The position numbers and the translations under genes were made by a program. 64,000 nt of DNA from Paramarasmius palmivorus. Its lineage: Eukaryota; Basidiomycota; Agaricomycetes; Agaricales; Marasmiaceae. The notes beneath the pieces were generated by a model, which saw only the letters and a program-made list of their open reading frames with translations, was not told the DNA's origin and did not search any database. Numbering within the stretch: the first letter of the stretch is position 1; every line of letters begins with the position of its first letter. Positions 36,917-46,960 of the stretch are shown here, piece after piece. The stretch covers positions 248,001-312,000 of the forward strand of contig JAYKXP010000057.1 in the NCBI GenBank assembly GCA_037176845.1. The letters run 5' to 3'.

Positions 36917-39900
36917 CTACCCACTACTCACTAGAACCCCCAGCCCTCGGTTTCCGAGGGTTTGGTCCCTCTCCTCACCCCATGTGGCCGAAACCAGGCC
37001 CTTTGAGAGTGCTTTCTTCCCATATCGTCGCTTGTTTGTGAGGAGGACGTCGATTTTCCGCCTGGAATCGATGGTATACTTCCATCTATTCTTTATTTCC
37101 CGTAGGTTCTTCGGGCCCGATTCGTTAATGACTCTCTCGTTTCTCATTTTCCATATGAGGAAGGCAGCTTCCGAAACTAGGATCTGGTATAGCCTCGTCT
37201 TGCCTCGTGTTTCTAACTCGTCTGCTCCAAATGACACGTTGGCGCATGCCATGATGACGTCCAGTGTTGGTTGCTCCCAGTCATCACTCGCAGTTGCTTC
37301 TCGCCAAACTGTTTCAGCTTCCTCCCATACCTCAGCTTGACCTGCCGTGGTGCATTCGAGAAGGATGTGTTGTAGGGTTTCTTCGGACTGGCATTGGGGG
37401 CATCTGGCTCGGGACTCGCAACCAGGTATGTCTTCCCAGTCCTTTCCGAGACGGTATGCACCATGGATGATCTTGTATAGGAAATTCCGTACTTGCCTGG
37501 AGATGGTCTTGTTCTTTAGAGATCTCCAGAATTGTTTCGTGGATGGTTTTTCTCCCGACAACCTTTCCGTCGCTCTTCTTGCGTTCTCCACGTTCCTGGT
37601 TGTCCGTTTCCGATCGATTTTCCTCTGGTATTGGTACGAGGCCTTCTTAATCTGGCGTATCGCTTTATATGCCTGAGCCTGCGTTATTCCTTTTAGTTTA
37701 GCTCCTGAAATATGCAGCGGTGGGGGGATGGTCATATCTACGAGGTCTGTGGATGTTTTGCCACGTCCTTCATTCGCTAGGGAGTCCGCTTTTTCGTTGC
37801 CGTCAATTCCGGAATGACCTTTGACCCATTGGAAGGTTGTTAGAGCTTTCCGTGCCCGTAGTCTCGCAGCGGTTACTTGGAAGAGGTGTGCGTTCTCGAC
37901 GCCAATGTAGCCCGAGTCTTCCCATTTCTTGAGGTGCTTCGTTATCCCCTCAATAACGTATTTCGAGTCGCTCATGATGTTTAGGTCCAAAGGCGGGAAC
38001 GTTTCTGCTACTTCTTTGACCGCCAGTAGTTCCCCGACTTGGTTGGAAGGCTCTAGTTCCCTGGGTACCTTGATTGCTCGATTCCTATAGTCCATATCGT
38101 TCACAAAGATCCCAGCTCCAGCTTCCGCGTCGTTTCCACCATTGTTCGTGCATGACCCATCAGTGTATACGTCGAGTGGTGGTATGCCATTTTCTGGGTA
38201 TACTTCGGTGTTTGGTATGTCTGTTCCTCCAACCTCTTCGGTGAATATTCTAAATGCTTCCTCCAGGTCTCCATCCGTTGTGATTTTCGGGTCAAATGCA
38301 ACACATTCTTCAGATGACATCTTCCATGGGAGCTCTCGGCGTTCGTAATCCTCCGGTTGGGGATACGTGGGGTTCCATTTCGGCGGTAGAGCGTCCAGCA
38401 GTCGCTTGGCTTGGGTGAAACACTTGTGTGGGTTCGGGCATAGGCCTCTGGTTTGGCTCCGTGTGCGTTTGCATCTTCGGCATATACAGTCTCTCCGTGG
38501 TCTGTGTGTTTCCTCCCTCAGGTAGTTGGCCATTAACTCTGCGTCTCCAACCGTCTCCAGTACGTGATTATATTTCAGACATCTGTTTGCATGATTCTGA
38601 TTGCTATACAGAGTCCTTGTTACTTGCGATTTAGCGTGATACCAGATAGGCATCTGGCGGAGTACTTTTCTGGAGAAGGCCAATCCATCCAGTCTCAGGC
38701 CGTATTTTTGTGCCGTTGTAATCATTCTTCGTAGATCATATGGTAATTGATCTTTCTTTGTATCCCATGTTTGTGTGAAAGGGTTTTGTCTAATTATCAT
38801 ATCAACATTGTTGTCTTCTACTCGGGCATGAATCTTGAATATAAGGTCCGCGAAATAGGCCCACGTAGGGCGGTCTTTTGTTTTGAGGTATGATTGGAGC
38901 CATATGATATCAATGGCTTCGTTGCGGGCTGCGATGTCAATGAGGTTCTTCCCTCCTTCTTCTAGAGGTATGTGGATCGTCTCTGCATTTATAGGCCTAG
39001 AGTTTGACCCTGCCCACAGGAATGATCTGATTTTATTTTGAAGGGTTTCTTCTACTTTTTTTGGTGTTCCTTGCACCTTTGCTGGGTATTGTGTGATGCC
39101 ACCACCAAACATTTGGGCAATCAGCCGGTGTCCTTCCAGCGTGGGGTGTCCTTTTCCCCACTGTTCAAAAGCAGTGTCCACTTTGTTGATGACTCTGTTC
39201 CATACGCTGATCTCGTTTACTCCATTTCCAATCCATCCTCCGAGTGTGCGTGTCGCATCGCCGTCTTTCTTGATGGTAACTGGGTTTCCGTCTGCATCGC
39301 TGATCTTGATGCCTTCCACGGTTCCATCAACTGTCTGGTGTAGGAATACGGCTTCCCTGTATCGGGCTGATCCAAAAGGTACGATTTCGGTCTTCTTGAT
39401 GTTGAATTTTGCACCTGATGCCTTGCACCATCGGTTTAGTAGGTCTTGTAGTTCGGTCCAGTCATCTTGGGCCGATAGGTAGACTGTGGTGTCGTCCGCA
39501 AACAGAGTTACAAGGAGCTTTCTCGTGGTACCTGGGATGCGTATTCCGTTCAGTGTCGACGATCGTATGGTTTCCGCAAGAGGTTCTATTGCGAGGTCAA
39601 AGAGAAGGCAGGAGAGGGGGTCACCTTGTCGCACCCCGCGGAAAACTTGGTATGGTGTTGAGCTTCGGCACCCATTAATCATTACATATGTATGGGCGTC
39701 GCTATACAGGGCTTTCACAGTGTTGATGAACCTTTCAGGGATGCCAAATGCTTCAAGTGTAGCCCATAGGTATTTATGTTCTACTCTGTCGTATGCTTTC
39801 TCCTGGTCAAGCGCTACCATTACTCCGTTTTCTTCGATGGCCTCTGCCACTTCGATGACTCTCTTTGAGAGCCAAATGTGGTCGTAAATTTGTCGACCGG

Positions 39901-42193
39901 GGACAAAGCCCGCCTGATCTGGGTGAATTAGTTTACCCGCTACTTTGGCCAATTTTAATGACAGCGCTTTGGTGAAGATCTTGTAATCGGTATTCAGTAG
40001 CGAGATAGGCCGATAGTTTGATATGTCTGCACGTTCTCCTTTCTTATATAGCGGGCACATCCAGCTTTCTGAGAACTTCGAGTTTGGTGCGAGTCCGTAC
40101 ATTTCAATGTCATTATAGACCCATAGTAGAACCTCGATTATGTCGAAGGCCGGTTCTTCTGCTTTTACGTCGGTCTGGTAACGACCTTCTAAGGTTTTCC
40201 ATACTTCGTATGGTATGCCATCTAAACCTGGTGCTTTACCATTGGCTGATAAACGCAGAGCTTCCGCTACATTTTCCCGTGTTAGGGTTTCACCTAGTTC
40301 TGTTCCTTCCTCATCCGTTAACTTTACTTTGAGCGCGGCAAGGACATCCTCTGTCGCCCGTTCTTGGTCTTCCTTATCTTGCGTTGTTTCCGCAAGGCCA
40401 TTGTATTGTATTGAGTTATGGTAGTTTCTTGCAAGGTTAGCCATTTTCTGTGACTGTTTTTCGTAACCCGGGTGTGAGTTATCGTCGATACCGGTGCTGG
40501 TGTAGGTTCTGGTGCTCTTCGTGAGCCGCGAGATTACATCCCTGGGCTTCTTCGGACGATTAATTTTAGACCAGTATTTGCTTATAACTTCCCCGTAGAG
40601 TCTGTTCATTACTCTACTGTTGTCTCTACTAATTTTGTGTCTTGTCCGCACCAACTCGACTAATTTCTCCGTGAGAACCGTTGTTGAAAGAAGCCTCTCG
40701 TCGTCTGAGAGGGTCTGGTCGTTACTTAACAGCTTGATCTTTCCCTCAACATTCTGTATTTCCTTCGTCATTCGGGGGATTACAACCTTTGCTCTTTCGC
40801 GCGCCTCATTTCGTGACTTATCTTTCCATTCTGCGAATAGGGTTTGTGGGTTTCGGTCTTCGGTTCGGAATTCAGGGAGGCGATATCTGGACATTTCATG
40901 GTGCATCTTCATCCCGGTTTCTTTCAGGAATGGGACTAGCTTCTTGTCATGAGTGATATGTTGTGGCCACACCCAGCGGCCTTTACCAATGTCTGGTAGG
41001 TTGTCGCTCGATAGTCTCATAGTGACCAACTGATGATCAGTTGGGGTTCCTCCAGGTGCTCGGATTTGCCAGTCGAATGTGGATTCAAAGATGTTACTAC
41101 GGGCGTATATTCTATCGATGCGGGAGAATGAATTACCGTTGGGTCTGTGTCTTTTGAAGGTGTATGCTAGGGTGTCTGGGTACGTTTCACGCCATCCATC
41201 ACAGAGTTGTAGCTTGACTTTCATGTTGTCTATAGCGTCTCTGGGGGCGGATCTGTCATTTCTCATTGGTAGTCTGTCTATCGCCTCTTCTACCATGTTT
41301 AGGTCACCTCCGAAGATATCAGGTTTTGGTGCACTATGGTGGGTGTCGTAGTATTGGACAATGCTTGTCCACAATTCTGCATTGTCATTCGGGTCATTTG
41401 GTGCGTATACGCCTAAAATTGTCAGGGTCTCTGTCTCATGCCATGTTAGCTGCACTAGTATCGCATGGCCCGGTACAATCTCCCAAGACTTCACATCCTC
41501 GCAGTTGGTTATCCCTCGGTTTAGTACCACTGCTACTCCTTTCGCATTGGGGTTGTCTGGGAGAGCGGAGTATTTCACCAATAGTTTTGAATCAAATACA
41601 TTCATTAGGCTACTGTGCCGTTCTTGGTTTAGATGTGCTTCGCCAACTATGAGGATGCCGATCTGTTCCACATTCATCAACCTGTTTACCCAGAACCAAT
41701 GGTTCTCGGGGTCGGAAAAGTTGTCGATGTTACCTATTCCGTTAATGTTCAGTGCTCCAATCCGTATGGATGCTTTGGTATTTTTTCGACATTCTGGTCT
41801 CTGGTTTTGTCTACGTTGAGGGTTATTCGGTGGTCTAGGGGTTGGATTGGGCGGGGGTGTGTTCTCCGCGTCTAACTGTGACCTATTTCGCATTGTGTTG
41901 AGGTTGATAGTCTCATCTGGTTCTTGTAGTAGTCGTTCGAGCTCTTCAAGGAGTTCTTGGTCGCGGTCGCGATCCAATGGAGTGGCCGTCTCGCTGTCAT
42001 TCTCCGTATCCCTGTCAGGGTTGGTTGCGTTCTCTCGCATGTTTTCCCCATTCTGGGTGTTGAGTTGATTAACCCCTTGCCTTATCTGCGTATTCAACGC
42101 GGCTTGGCTTTCCTCGCCATTATGCCCAGTCAGGGCTAAAGGTGAACATCGCACCGCACTGTCACTGACAGTGCTCTCCTGGTCCACACCCAT
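36917..42193 (-). CDS. LINE ORF2: APE endonuclease, reverse transcriptase, RNase H
   Basis: Makes the nick and copies the element RNA into DNA. The frame is open to 42223 without a stop; its first true ATG is at 42191-42193, since the upstream codon is TTG. Numbering here counts that TTG codon as residue 1. Acidic N-terminal region with EELERLL (about 1-145). Endonuclease at 152-402: ALNINGIG, GEAHL, IFGGDLNMVE, FSRIDRIYAR, TPTDHQL. Reverse transcriptase about 650-950: GKAPGLDGIP, NYRPISLLN, ALDQEKAYDRV, RGVRQGDPLS and the catalytic TLFADDTTVY. A Cys cluster follows at 1246-1268 (CICRRC ... CPNPHKC). RNase H at about 1350-1490: VYTDGSCTNNGG, MSDSKYVIEG and WVKGHSGIDGNEKADSLA hold the catalytic acids. 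A terminal CPQCQSEETLQHILLEC finger is at 1608-1624. Every catalytic motif I can name is intact. Confidence 0.93.
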   Translation of the reverse strand: MGVDQESTVSDSAVRCSPLALTGHNGEESQAALNTQIRQGVNQLNTQNGENMRENATNPDRDTENDSETATPLDRDRDQELLEELERLLQEPDETINLNTMRNRSQLDAENTPPPNPTPRPPNNPQRRQNQRPECRKNTKASIRIGALNINGIGNIDNFSDPENHWFWVNRLMNVEQIGILIVGEAHLNQERHSSLMNVFDSKLLVKYSALPDNPNAKGVAVVLNRGITNCEDVKSWEIVPGHAILVQLTWHETETLTILGVYAPNDPNDNAELWTSIVQYYDTHHSAPKPDIFGGDLNMVEEAIDRLPMRNDRSAPRDAIDNMKVKLQLCDGWRETYPDTLAYTFKRHRPNGNSFSRIDRIYARSNIFESTFDWQIRAPGGTPTDHQLVTMRLSSDNLPDIGKGRWVWPQHITHDKKLVPFLKETGMKMHHEMSRYRLPEFRTEDRNPQTLFAEWKDKSRNEARERAKVVIPRMTKEIQNVEGKIKLLSNDQTLSDDERLLSTTVLTEKLVELVRTRHKISRDNSRVMNRLYGEVISKYWSKINRPKKPRDVISRLTKSTRTYTSTGIDDNSHPGYEKQSQKMANLARNYHNSIQYNGLAETTQDKEDQERATEDVLAALKVKLTDEEGTELGETLTRENVAEALRLSANGKAPGLDGIPYEVWKTLEGRYQTDVKAEEPAFDIIEVLLWVYNDIEMYGLAPNSKFSESWMCPLYKKGERADISNYRPISLLNTDYKIFTKALSLKLAKVAGKLIHPDQAGFVPGRQIYDHIWLSKRVIEVAEAIEENGVMVALDQEKAYDRVEHKYLWATLEAFGIPERFINTVKALYSDAHTYVMINGCRSSTPYQVFRGVRQGDPLSCLLFDLAIEPLAETIRSSTLNGIRIPGTTRKLLVTLFADDTTVYLSAQDDWTELQDLLNRWCKASGAKFNIKKTEIVPFGSARYREAVFLHQTVDGTVEGIKISDADGNPVTIKKDGDATRTLGGWIGNGVNEISVWNRVINKVDTAFEQWGKGHPTLEGHRLIAQMFGGGITQYPAKVQGTPKKVEETLQNKIRSFLWAGSNSRPINAETIHIPLEEGGKNLIDIAARNEAIDIIWLQSYLKTKDRPTWAYFADLIFKIHARVEDNNVDMIIRQNPFTQTWDTKKDQLPYDLRRMITTAQKYGLRLDGLAFSRKVLRQMPIWYHAKSQVTRTLYSNQNHANRCLKYNHVLETVGDAELMANYLREETHRPRRDCICRRCKRTRSQTRGLCPNPHKCFTQAKRLLDALPPKWNPTYPQPEDYERRELPWKMSSEECVAFDPKITTDGDLEEAFRIFTEEVGGTDIPNTEVYPENGIPPLDVYTDGSCTNNGGNDAEAGAGIFVNDMDYRNRAIKVPRELEPSNQVGELLAVKEVAETFPPLDLNIMSDSKYVIEGITKHLKKWEDSGYIGVENAHLFQVTAARLRARKALTTFQWVKGHSGIDGNEKADSLANEGRGKTSTDLVDMTIPPPLHISGAKLKGITQAQAYKAIRQIKKASYQYQRKIDRKRTTRNVENARRATERLSGEKPSTKQFWRSLKNKTISRQVRNFLYKIIHGAYRLGKDWEDIPGCESRARCPQCQSEETLQHILLECTTAGQAEVWEEAETVWREATASDDWEQPTLDVIMACANVSFGADELETRGKTRLYQILVSEAAFLIWKMRNERVINESGPKNLREIKNRWKYTIDSRRKIDVLLTNKRRYGKKALSKGLVSATWGEERDQTLGNRGLGVLVSSG

Positions 42194-42855
42194 TGTTGGA
42201 CCAGGTGTTGCTTCTCCTCCCAAGGAAGGAGTAGCGGGCCCTCCTGCCCACGTAGTATTATCATCGGTGAAGCAAAGGCCGGAGGCGGAGCAGCTGCTAC
42301 CTCCAATACCCGCGTTGATGCCTGTATCCGAAAAACCGTTAGAGCGTACCGAGTGTGAATGATTTACCTGTGTTGAATTGTTCGTCGCGGGTGTTTGAGC
42401 TCGTCCCTAGCCTTGCGAGGGCTAGAGACTCAGACGCTCAGATGGCGATGCTATCCGCTCGGAGTTGGTATCCTGGGTACCAGCTTCGTGCGGGTAGCTT
42501 TCAGTGTTCGCCGGACACTGTTTTGTTATACCAAGTCTCGTCCTGTCCCTCATTGTTAGTGAGGTCAGTAAATTAAGAGACTTGGGTGTTTGCCCTGTCA
42601 GTGCAGCTCTCTGGAGTCCCAGGAACAAGAGAGTTTTGTTTTAACTCGAGCTTGGTAGGAAGAGAGTACCCATTTATTCAAGCTAGTATGTGTAGATAAC
42701 ATGATTGCGTGTATGTAAATTATAAGTGACTCTAGTTCCGAGTCTTTTGGTAGCTATGACTAGGGATGGGTTTATGATAGGCAATAGACAATGATATAGA
42801 TGATAGTGAAAACGCCCCTTTTGGGCTTTAGCGTGCATACGGTAGAAGCGTCTGA
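42194..42855 (-). other. Inter-ORF region of the LINE
   Basis: Separates ORF1 and ORF2; ORF2's frame is open a further ten codons without an ATG. Short frames here do not look coding. ORF2 translation would need reinitiation or an internal route. Confidence 0.5.
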
Positions 42856-44220
42856 TCAAAAACCTCGGCCATTACCCCTGGCACGACCTCCACGACCTCG
42901 GAATCCTCTGCCTCTGTAGCCGCCTCGGAATCCTCGTCCTCGGGAAGTGTTTCGCAGGTTATCCGTAACCTTGGCCAGTTGCGGGCTCTGGAACTCCTCG
43001 CTTTCGTAGCCGTCGATCCCGGCGGGAAGTGGCTCAGGGTCTCCGGCAGACGCGGCTTGTTGCACTAGGTAGGCCCATGCTGCTTCCGTAGCAGGTTCGC
43101 CAGCGATGTCGTGAAGGTAACTAGTGGAATAGAGCTTGGTTCCAAGCCAGTCTGGGGTTTCAGGGAAGGGGCAGTTGTTGGCAAGGTGGTTATCCATTTG
43201 GCAGCGTGAGCAACGCACACCCCGATTGGCTGGCAGCTTGTGGTGGCGACTGGATGCTCGGAAGTCGAGGAACCCATCTTGCACGATAACCTTCCTGATG
43301 TGTTGGTTAATCTTCCCACGTTGTTCATAGTTCGCTGCCGGGAAGACTAGGTATACCTCGTAGAGCTTCTCGGCTTCATCTACACACTGGGCGTCAATGC
43401 TGAGTGCAACCTCGCCGACCCTTCTGTCGTAGTCCTCAGGGTTGCATGAGGTGACTTCGTGGATGAGTTTGCGGAAGCCTTGGTCGCTGAAGAGCTTTCG
43501 AGCGAGGCCCCAGCTGAGTCTGGTGGCTAGCTCCTGCACATCACCTGATGTGTTCGCCACCCATAAACCGACTAGTGGGGATCGGAAAGTGCGGTCAATA
43601 GGTAGGACAATGAAGGCTTTGGCAGTGGAGTAGACGAAGAAGGTTTGAGTGATGGCCCAGTTACGGAGGGCGGCGTCCGTGATTTTAACAAGAAGGGGAT
43701 ATGGTGGTGCGTTTCGGTTCTTGATACAGATCTTCCAGTCTCGTGGGTTTGGTTTGATCGCCGTCACATCTCCTACTCCGAAACGCTTGAGAGACGTCTC
43801 TACATCTGATTGAAGCTGCGGCAAGGTCTGGAGCGTTAGAGCTCCTGCGTTCCAGACCAAGACAAAAACCATGTCCTGAGCTTCTGGTCCTTGGAGAGCC
43901 TCACGTGTCTCGGCCGGGAGGTTTTTGATGAGATGGGTGTACTCCACCAGGAGTTGCGAGAACTGGCCCTCATCACGCTGCAGACCCTCTATGCCAGCTC
44001 GGTCGAGTGTCGCCGGTAGGTTGGAGTAGTCGATTGGTACGCGGGGCTGAAGGTACCGATTTTGGTTGCGTTTGGGGGTTCGCGCAGCAATGAAGCCTTG
44101 TAGAGTCGTTGGGAAGACGAATACGACCTGCGGCTGTGCTGGGGCTGGGCCCTGCTGGTTGCTTGGTGTAGTACTGGCAGGTGGAATAGCAGCAGATGGA
44201 TTAGCGGGTGGGACCGCTGG
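42856..44220 (-). CDS. LINE ORF1 (gag-like, zinc knuckle and RGG tail), 5'-truncated
   Basis: RNA-binding structural protein of the element. About 454 codons are present from the element's 5' edge (PAVPPANPSAAIPP...). The frame continues outward through the target duplication and host DNA to a GTG, with an in-frame TAG beyond, and contains no ATG until well inside the protein (near 43872). Its start was therefore lost with the 5' end. Visible parts: a Pro/Ala/Gln-rich start, a central gag-like region (WKICIKNRNAPPYPLLVK), a zinc knuckle CSRCQMDNHLANNC (C-x2-C-x4-H-x4-C), and a Gly/Arg-rich end with GRGFRGGYRGRGFRG, typical of RNA binding. No internal stop. Probably non-translatable as a complete protein in this copy. 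Confidence 0.85.
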   Translation of the reverse strand, partial: PAVPPANPSAAIPPASTTPSNQQGPAPAQPQVVFVFPTTLQGFIAARTPKRNQNRYLQPRVPIDYSNLPATLDRAGIEGLQRDEGQFSQLLVEYTHLIKNLPAETREALQGPEAQDMVFVLVWNAGALTLQTLPQLQSDVETSLKRFGVGDVTAIKPNPRDWKICIKNRNAPPYPLLVKITDAALRNWAITQTFFVYSTAKAFIVLPIDRTFRSPLVGLWVANTSGDVQELATRLSWGLARKLFSDQGFRKLIHEVTSCNPEDYDRRVGEVALSIDAQCVDEAEKLYEVYLVFPAANYEQRGKINQHIRKVIVQDGFLDFRASSRHHKLPANRGVRCSRCQMDNHLANNCPFPETPDWLGTKLYSTSYLHDIAGEPATEAAWAYLVQQAASAGDPEPLPAGIDGYESEEFQSPQLAKVTDNLRNTSRGRGFRGGYRGRGFRGRGGRARGNGRGF

Positions 44221-44233
44221 GCACGCGTCTTTG
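44221..44233. repeat. Target-site duplication, right
   Basis: GCACGCGTCTTTG, identical to 36604-36616. After it the host sequence aligns with copy 1 again: CAATGTC, CCCGTTCTTC and GGTCATTCG (44260-44320) match 21420-21470. Confidence 0.88.
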
Positions 44234-44879
44234 TTGGTGCCTTTCTGAAACTCCTCCACAATGTCAAAGTTCAGCCCGTTCTTCTAGCATTATTTGACCT
44301 CCGCAACGGTCATTCGAAAGTACTCTTTCTATCTGGTCGTCGTCACTCGTAGGGCCCTACAGGGATCTTCAATTCTTTCTATCAAGCGCGGAAATTTCAC
44401 GTACATGACAGTTTACCAGAACTGATTCTATTGCGCGTGTCGAGAGGAAAAGCAAGAACAATCGCGGGTATGATAATGTACGAATTTGGACAGCTAGCAG
44501 TATACTAACAGGTTTCTTGTCAGTATATGGATCGGATGGTGTAAGGTGCTAGGCGATACGCTGGCCCGAAGACACAAAGTCAAAGAATGGCAGGGGTAGC
44601 TGCGCCCCGTATCATCGGTATCTCCTACCTCTCAGTTGGAGATAGGCAATTCTAATACGTCTCATACACCAGAAACCAAGGTCAATCCATTCAATCCTAG
44701 AAGAACAATATCTGACTTTGTGGTTAATCCAGGCGTTTAGACAGGATTCCGAGCGTTTCTACTTAGTATCGACGACAACAAAGCGAGCCAGCTCATCGCA
44801 ACTTGTTCGTAGGCCCCCAAGTGTAGCTCAGCCTTCAAACAATAAGCCTGCACTTACGTTCTCGATGGTGCGACCCAAC

Positions 44880-46130
44880 AAAGGCTTCGAGGTACCTAGC
44901 TTACCGTGGTTGTACAGCTGGTTCCTTTCTTCTCAACCACCAGCACTCTACACACATTTCGCGTATCAGGTGGGCTCATCATCATGTCGCAATTTCGTCG
45001 CTGACTAGACGCTATTTCACAGCCATTAGGACTCCGGGGATTCACACCAAACGAAGTTGTACGTATCGAGCTCTTTAGCTCCAGCTAAACCTTACTAACC
45101 AAGTGTATAGACCGTTGGTGAGCTATGGGTGGATCTGAAACTGGTGCACTACACTTAGGACCTTTCCTTCAGATTCTATCCTACGAGTATTCGACCGTGT
45201 TTGGGATCGGAAACCCAGATTCATCTCCGCTATCAGTTCGAACGTATGACGACGAAAACCCTGTCTACCCGAGCTATCATCCGCGGTCGAGTAGGATTTG
45301 TGGGAACCCTGGTCGATGAAGAAGTCACATACGCATTGCCCAATTGCACCGGCCCAATATACAAACTATGGGATTAGCTGGAGTGAGCGGTATATGTTCC
45401 GAAAAGCGGTCAACATTCCTAACGCTATAGCGGAAACCCAGACGGTTATAAAGTATGGTATGTATTCAGCCTTGATATTTCATCGGGCATCGAGGGCTGA
45501 AGTTCGGCATCAGATTCATAGGTTCATGATTACTTTGAGCACATGCATGGCATGTCTTTGGGTTACTACTTGTTTCCCGGAGTGTAAGTATATAGTATCG
45601 GAACCCAAGCCTGGGCTTTTGATGCAGGCCTGAATCAAAGCAAACGGGTAGACTTTTGTGAGTCCTCTGGGCTTTTCTACAGCATCGCGACTGACCGACG
45701 CTTCATAGCCGTGAACTAGTTCCCTTTGGTTCCACTTCGAACGCGAATACGACCACCGTCAAGCTTCAAGCTCCATGGCGAATATTCCCAAAGTCCACTT
45801 GTTCATCCCGCCGCCCATACTTTCTGACGACGAAACACGCTGGCTCTTGGCCTGAAACGTTTGTGGTCGTTTGATTATACCGGTGAACGAAAGGTTACGG
45901 ATACCATCCACTGAACATACTTGGGGCTCCCGCGGGTGTGCGAATAGCACAAAAATATTGGGACCGTGCAATGAAGTCATCAAGAGACTGCATCAACAAT
46001 GGACCTCGCTCGTTTGCTTGCAACATTATGGGAGTTCGATGATTACCGATACTTCCAATGTAGAAGTACAAGGTATCCTCGTTGCTGCGTCCTTTATCTT
46101 TTAGCTGACCAGATTTTTGCATAGATGGGA
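44880..46130 (+). pseudogene. Decayed member of the array gene family (copy 2)
   Basis: Counterpart of 22100-23340. The LWVD module is still readable across a frameshift: GELWVD at 45118-45135 is followed in another frame by ETGALHLGPFLQILSYEY. Then come VRTYDDENPVYPSYHPRSSR and a broken LFIPPPI...DDETRW piece. Several stops. The shared order with copy 1 shows decay began before duplication, while different indels show it continued afterwards. Confidence 0.6.
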
Positions 46131-46179
46131 GTTTTTTTTTGATGGACGCTGATGCAGGGGTGGTCTTATATCCTCGAAC

Positions 46180-46960
46180 AACAATAAGCAGGTCGAAGTA
46201 GCTGACTGGGACGAAATAGCAATCCCGCAGTTACTTGCATTATATGGCGCGTTCCAAGTCATTTTCTGGATTATCTTCAGCGTGTTCATGTGCATGATTC
46301 CTATTAGCATAACCTGAAGGCTGAAGGTCCGACGCTGCTTCTGGCTGCTGGAAGTGCTGCGTGTACTTTCAAAACACCAGGCTTCGTACTCGTCTTAGGA
46401 TGCAAATGTTTACCGTCGGACTCGCCTACTCTGGGACTAGCCTGAGGTTGCTGACTATGTAACTCAAATGCTGAACAGCTATCAGCCTTTCATGAGTTGA
46501 ATTCGGTGAGTGCAGTGAACATACACATCACATAGATTCCTCTAACTAATTTCCGATTGAAGGTCCAAGCTTTGACTACGGATTCCCATATAAGGAGATG
46601 TACTACCTCGCGAAACAAGCTTCACCCTCGGGCATTTTCTAGTCCGAAAACCCCTGAGGACAGGTAAGTTTCTGGTTAATCCGGCAATTCAAGTAGAAGT
46701 AACAATCTACAGATGTACATCCGACGCCTGTGTGCGCAACAGAAGCTTGTTGAAATTGAGAAAGCGCCATCTGACAAATCCTTATCCACGGAAAACTGTC
46801 GACCAATATACAGTGTCCATAGATGGCCTTATGAATCATGCCTATTCAGGACGTCTATGCGAAGGCAAAGGTATATATTCATTCTGTGTCCAACCTTCGT
46901 TGACTGACGTCCACTTTGGCATGGCATCTCGGATCTGGATCTGGGTTTGGGTTCAAGAGA
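46180..46960 (+). pseudogene. Unidentified decayed coding segment (copy 2)
   Basis: Counterpart of 23400-24080: SAACTFK-like, PSFDYGFPYKEMYYLAK (46570 on) and a KTVDQYTVSIDGLMNHAYSG piece (46790 on). No complete frame; product not recognised. Confidence 0.4.

Larger units (their letters stand above)
36617..44220 (-). mobile_element. Non-LTR (LINE) retrotransposon, Tad1/I-like, 5'-truncated
   Basis: A 7.6 kb element in minus orientation: 3' poly-A (seen as 26 T at 36617-36642), a 3' untranslated region 36643-36916, ORF2, a 630-bp gap, and ORF1 running to the 5' edge. Copying is by target-primed reverse transcription, and the flanking 13-bp duplication fits that. The gene order (zinc-knuckle ORF1, then APE endonuclease / reverse transcriptase / RNase H ORF2) is that of fungal Tad1-type LINEs. 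It sits in the second copy of the duplicated segment; the first copy lacks it. It is antisense to the surrounding array genes. ORF1 begins exactly at the element edge without an ATG, so the 5' end was lost on insertion. Confidence 0.92.

Noticed and set aside
36984..42139. Many plus-strand open frames inside the LINE
   Set aside because: They are reverse-strand shadows of the 1760-codon ORF2, with no motifs and hydrophobic/Ser-rich composition typical of antisense reading.
44221..44267. Calling the LINE ORF1 start at 44259 or its shadow at 44267
   Set aside because: Those codons are GTG and TTG, not ATG, and lie outside the element beyond the target duplication.
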